A DNA stretch of 7,166 nt from Thermoplasmata archaeon (lineage in GTDB: Archaea > Thermoplasmatota > Thermoplasmata > JAGHBH01). The DNA lies in contig JAGHBH010000052.1 in assembly GCA_021161085.1 (NCBI GenBank), positions 1 to 7,166 on the forward strand, given 5' to 3'. Shown here one piece after another: positions 5,401 through 7,166 of this stretch; the first letter of the stretch is position 1, and every line of letters begins with the position of its first letter. Below the pieces are notes generated by a model. It had not been told where the DNA came from. It searched no databases and saw nothing but the letters and a program-made list of their open reading frames with translations. The position numbers were made by a program, and so were the translations under genes.

Positions 5401-7166
5401 TTTCTCAAGGGTGGGAGAGTATGTTTTGAAGGCCACATCGTACCCCGAAGAGTCTGCAGTCCATCCGCCGGAATAATAATAGGCCTCTCCGTCCCCATAC
5501 AGGGAGGCTGTCGAGCCGTATATGTCGTATCCGTCCACGGACTGGGTCTTCAGATGGAAGAAATAACTGTAGCCCGGTGTGACGTTCACCGGCGAGGAGA
5601 AGGTGAAGTTGTTCCAGCCGTCAACCACCTCGGTCGCTTCCAGGGTAACGGAAGCAATGTCGGTTCCGCCCACGGAGTCTGCCAGATACAGGGTTATGTT
5701 GTCCTGTGTGGACGGTTTGGGTATCATGTAGACCGCTATGGCGGAGATGGACCTCGTCCTCGGGACGAAGGTCTGGCCGTAATCATCGGTATAGGTGACG
5801 GAATGAAGGTAATCAGTGGCATTGGTCTGATACTGGTCAACGAACCGCCCGGCGGGAGGGTTCTCCTCATGAAGAAATGCCGTGAAGCCGTTTCCGACGG
5901 CAAAAGCCTCCCCTCTCTCGGAACTGTAACACACCGCCCCAAGAGATTTCCCCGTGTAGGCGGGAAGGTCCACCCATATGTTGACCTCCGTAACCCGTAT
6001 GTCACCTTCGCTCACGGTGAGGCTTCCGTCCACGTCTACGTAGACATCTTCCGTATATTTATCGTCCCAGTCCCCGCTCTCGGTCCCGGTGCCGTTGGTG
6101 ACACCGCAGCCGTATAACTCCGTGTAACTGGCCCCCAGGTCCGTGTCGCTGTCGTTCACCACGGAATACGGTTCGTACCATCCGGTCCTGGCGATGTCAA
6201 AGGTCATCGTGTCCCCGTTGGTGTAGTTCGAGGGATCCGCGTTGAGATATATCCCCACCTTCCCGCTGTTCACACCGCTGTCGAACCAGTACAGGACATG
6301 GTCTTGTAGGGTGGCCGACTGTCCGCCCGAGACACTGCCTGTTACGTTCCACTGGTCGCTTCCACCATAGGCGGTGGACCAGAAAGTCAGCGTGACGCTC
6401 TCCGGGGTGGGGTTCTCCTTGAGGACGCTGCTGTTCTCGTCCAGGGTGGCGTTCTTTCCGGCGTTGTCCATGAAATTGTAGAAGCCCATCCTGGGGACCG
6501 GCGTCACCCTCCTATCCCCCTTCTCCACCATCGTGTTGTTCGCCGAGGCCTGTTCGTATATATATTCAGACTGATAGGTTGCATTGGAGGTCCAGTTACC
6601 GGCATTCCAGGGGTCCCACCGATGTAGTCCTCCCCCTCCCGTGTAGGTCACCCTTGCGGGCGAAAGGCCTCCGGAAAGGTCGAACAGCTGCGGGACGGGA
6701 TAACATGTGATAAAAGCCAGATCCAAAGACGCCTGCTCTTGCCAGCTACCGGAATACCTCCAGGCAGTACCGTCCGGATAGGGATTCAGGGTGGAATCTC
6801 CGTAGATGGTGTAGGCCGAGCCGCCATCCGATGAAATGAAGAAGAAATAAGACACGCCAGTTGAAACCTTTAGGGGAGGGGAGAACAGGAATGTGTTCCA
6901 CCCGTTGACCACTTCATCGTACTGCAGCGAGGCCACGGCTATGGCATTCCCCCCCGGCGAGTCCTCGATAGTCAGGGTGAGATTGCCTCCTCCCCCGGAA
7001 GTTCCGAGCGATACCCTGATGGCGGCCAGCAGGCTGTGAGCCGGAACGAAGGTCTGACCCCAGAAGTTGGAGGATGTTATGGAACCTATATTATCGGTGT
7101 CGGACGATTGGGTTTGATCCGGCTTTCTATCCAGTTCACCTGCAAAAACATCCGTATCTTCACCGG
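2491..7166 (-). CDS. Giant multi-module extracellular protein (N-terminus beyond the window), at least 1557 aa
   Basis: The frame is open from the right edge to the TGA at 2493-2491, so the signal peptide and start are not seen. Residues here are numbered from the first full codon (7164-7162). In order: beta module 1 (16-156); a beta-rich insert of about 286 residues with calcium loop 1 (377-388); modules 2, 3 and 4 (443-584, 592-732, 735-879); a WD/Kelch-like segment (about 881-1079); two or more beta-sandwich regions (about 1094-1340); calcium loops 2 and 3 (1446-1457 and 1508-1519); and a final beta stretch with WWVNIPAG and YTATVTFSI. It has nearly thirty Asn-X-Ser/Thr sequons and only seven cysteines, as expected of a glycosylated exported protein. 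No catalytic motif was recognised and there is no C-terminal membrane helix. It probably acts outside the cell in adhesion, ligand binding or scaffolding, held by partners such as the two membrane proteins encoded downstream. Gene certain; function inferred. Confidence 0.93.
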   Translation of the reverse strand, partial: GEDTDVFAGELDRKPDQTQSSDTDNIGSITSSNFWGQTFVPAHSLLAAIRVSLGTSGGGGNLTLTIEDSPGGNAIAVASLQYDEVVNGWNTFLFSPPLKVSTGVSYFFFISSDGGSAYTIYGDSTLNPYPDGTAWRYSGSWQEQASLDLAFITCYPVPQLFDLSGGLSPARVTYTGGGGLHRWDPWNAGNWTSNATYQSEYIYEQASANNTMVEKGDRRVTPVPRMGFYNFMDNAGKNATLDENSSVLKENPTPESVTLTFWSTAYGGSDQWNVTGSVSGGQSATLQDHVLYWFDSGVNSGKVGIYLNADPSNYTNGDTMTFDIARTGWYEPYSVVNDSDTDLGASYTELYGCGVTNGTGTESGDWDDKYTEDVYVDVDGSLTVSEGDIRVTEVNIWVDLPAYTGKSLGAVCYSSERGEAFAVGNGFTAFLHEENPPAGRFVDQYQTNATDYLHSVTYTDDYGQTFVPRTRSISAIAVYMIPKPSTQDNITLYLADSVGGTDIASVTLEATEVVDGWNNFTFSSPVNVTPGYSYFFHLKTQSVDGYDIYGSTASLYGDGEAYYYSGGWTADSSGYDVAFKTYSPTLEKRREEQWDTSSVLEYVTTTQKYGQTFTPEEDSIDAIEVYLSLSAPATPVSLSIAEYPGGDPLATTSLDPGSLQTGWNLFNFSESVSVDAGFEYFFWLESGETSSTVGVSGVTLDIYTGGQGWYDDGTGWSGRASEDMAFCIWSSSPLDQFSPDITTSEALNNGNAQAQTFVPTGELLYNVYFYIEKEVPLPSYGITLSIKEGNPDGTGNILANIIKAPDEIDDGWNPFIFPTPVYLTPGITYSLILGTKASGGYAYRIYYDGDSYPGGMRWTYSGAIWSSYNTEDLAFYTFINGTRYWKDAGIGNGHDYEDFYDVAYASNASSYIVVGYNTSSGNGLIYQYDPENDTWIDRSTSLVMGVNLTGIAWHPTENYGLITGNESGKGKLFRLNGAPSWALAEVEIGGIYSFNSTLTAVAWNHNGSQAVITAENGGILEFSNSTGKCTIRYGSSTEYAGYAITLYAICMKPPASPEFAYLLGRSQGSLEPTVVRFATTTTTQGTLGTGVTEPKIYSFDILDGGQSRKNSKMDVGNTITFYIDAFYQEGWDRVEIYIQCWYDMGAVGSGSAPPDPPGDLDRNTYFNLTYSGGTTGATTGSWTLDWPTPLYPGWPMEVSIDSYYESLDYPGDGYEHHILQVNVTLGYQLVATTETGFTDSGDSTPDVGLDDANTWDVHVHAWDNTAPSAVDDLYTEFGIYKYTSISTSRTPSGSAPPGSTWFRLYPANVLNVSANYDYAVAVKVTDLTTVGGDTINATNIGIHNPYAWWAGADMADAQAEPFLQMPGGNMPVYVWGKWGPTYLSSPYMSTWALGYHPGAYAPPETYVNSYDPDVGLNLTYDLPHAAVTTGGTSNALDPGTVEAYMDMDDDLTVSPGDIRVTDVGAYPSGSTVQAGDTDVGTPLETWYHARLLGTDDRWDPVLETVYEDVDGDHKVSSSDIRASPFRGLTPLEWWVNIPAGAKEGDYTATVTFSIIHP
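2608..2643 (-). other. Dockerin/EF-hand-like calcium loop 3
   Basis: Residues 1508-1519 read DVDGDHKVSSSD, with Asp at 1, 3, 5 and 12: a complete set of calcium ligands. It is followed by IRASPF. Loops 2 and 3 are 62 residues apart, farther than the two halves of a classical dockerin, and the stretch between them carries the DTDVG...RWDPVLETVY element that also precedes loop 1. Confidence 0.65.
2794..2829 (-). other. Dockerin/EF-hand-like calcium loop 2
   Basis: Residues 1446-1457 read DMDDDLTVSPGD, with Asp at 1, 3, 5 and 12 and Val at 8, followed by IRVTDV. The loop and its flank are nearly the same as loop 1, which lies more than 1000 residues away. Confidence 0.65.
3928..4524 (-). other. 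WD40/Kelch-like beta-propeller segment of the giant protein
   Basis: Residues about 881-1079 show at least three, probably four, blade-like repeats: YDVAYASNASSYIVVGY, LTGIAWHPTENYGLITG, LTAVAWNHNGSQAVITAENG, and a weaker LYAICMKPP...FAYLLG. The spacing is about 45-50 residues. The first blade ends in YDPENDTW, the classical Kelch turn. Four blades would be small for a closed propeller, so it may be partial, or further blades may be too divergent to see. Such domains usually serve as binding platforms. Confidence 0.6.
4528..4962 (-). repeat. Protein module copy 4
   Basis: Residues 735-879, 145 residues, directly after copy 3. Marks: DQ, AQTFVP (the aromatic-Gly pair is lost), ITLSIKEGNPDG, DDGWNPFIFPTPV, GITYSLIL in place of SYFF, YRIYYDGD, WTYSGAIW, DLAF. 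It keeps the GWN and DLAF signatures but is the most divergent copy at its start. Confidence 0.78.
4969..5391 (-). repeat. Protein module copy 3
   Basis: Residues 592-732, 141 residues, separated from copy 2 by a short charged linker (TLEKRRE). Marks: EQ, YGQTFTP, SLSIAEYPGG, TGWNLFNFSESV, FEYFFWL, a GQGWYDDGTGW stretch in place of YSG-W, and DMAF. The IYG element is altered (LDIYTGG), so this copy has drifted in the second half. Confidence 0.8.
5413..5838 (-). repeat. Protein module copy 2
   Basis: Residues 443-584, 142 residues. It has the same order of marks as copy 1: DQ, YGQTFVP, NITLYLADSVGG, EVVDGWNNFTFSSPV, GYSYFFHL, YDIYGS, YYSGGW, DVAF. By eye this is the copy closest to copy 1, although about 286 residues separate them. 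Confidence 0.82.
6001..6036 (-). other. Dockerin/EF-hand-like calcium loop 1
   Basis: Residues 377-388 read DVDGSLTVSEGD, with Asp at positions 1, 3 and 12, Ser at 5 and Val at 8, the spacing of a dockerin-type calcium loop. It is followed by IRVTEV and preceded by a DTDLG...WDDKYTEDVY stretch that recurs around loop 3. Calcium binding is inferred from the ligand pattern. Confidence 0.6.
6697..7119 (-). repeat. Protein module copy 1 (QTFVP / GWN / SYFF module)
   Basis: Residues 16-156 of the giant protein. The module opens with a DQ pair, then WGQTFVP, then a NLTLTIEDSPGG strand-turn. It continues with EVVNGWNTFLFSPP and GVSYFFF, an IYGD stretch, YSGSW, and closes with DLAF. The pattern recalls the QxFT...GW...F modules of bacterial surface proteins with choice-of-anchor labels, but that link is from memory and weak. 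It is probably a ligand-binding beta-sandwich. It extends past the GTG at 6936, which shows that this codon is internal. Confidence 0.8.

Noticed and set aside
5386..6117. Plus-strand open frame of 243 codons
   Set aside because: It is antisense to repeat modules and calcium loop 1 of the giant protein, which have clear protein-level conservation. The antisense product shows no recognisable domain.
6555..6567. TATA-like AT-rich run as an archaeal promoter
   Set aside because: It lies within the coding sequence of the giant protein (Tyr-Ile-Tyr codons) with no gene start downstream on either strand at the expected distance.
2491..6936. A complete 1481-aa gene starting at the GTG at 6936
   Set aside because: The same frame stays open to 7166 and the upstream residues contain the first half of a repeat module (WGQTFVP ... 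DSPGG) that continues across 6936. The GTG is an internal valine.

Overview
The window holds part of one leftward (minus-strand) gene cluster and is almost entirely coding. Four genes follow each other with gaps of 13 nt, 1 nt and a 1-nt overlap. This spacing suggests one operon whose promoter lies beyond the right edge. No RNA gene, insertion sequence, CRISPR array or terminator was seen, and no gene-free stretch reaches even 50 bases.

The organism is probably an archaeon, and a Thermoplasmatota-like lineage (for example Methanomassiliicoccales or an uncultured relative) is my best guess. The reasons are frequent ATA isoleucine and AGG/AGA arginine codons, GGAG/GGTG-type ribosome sites, surface proteins dense in Asn-X-Ser/Thr sequons, beta-sandwich secreted proteins with C-terminal membrane segments, and a small N-terminal zinc-ribbon protein. 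G+C looks to be in the mid-to-high fifties. The phylum is an inference, not something the sequence proves.

Layout in transcription order (right to left). (1) 7166-2491: the last 1557 residues of a very large extracellular protein. It has four copies of a roughly 142-residue beta-rich module, three dockerin/EF-hand-like calcium loops, a WD/Kelch-like propeller segment and several beta-sandwich regions. It has no C-terminal membrane anchor, and its true start lies outside the window. (2) 2477-975: a 500-residue membrane-anchored protein with a signal peptide, a large glycosylatable ectodomain, one transmembrane helix and a charged cytoplasmic tail. (3) 973-248: a smaller protein of 241 residues with the same topology. 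(4) 248-1: the start of a CxxC...CxxC zinc-ribbon protein with a very glutamate-rich continuation, cut by the left edge.

A working model is a cell-surface assembly. The giant protein would be an adhesive or scaffolding component held by the two membrane proteins, and the acidic zinc-ribbon protein would act on the cytoplasmic side. None of the four matches a family I can name with a known function, so the model rests on topology and gene order.
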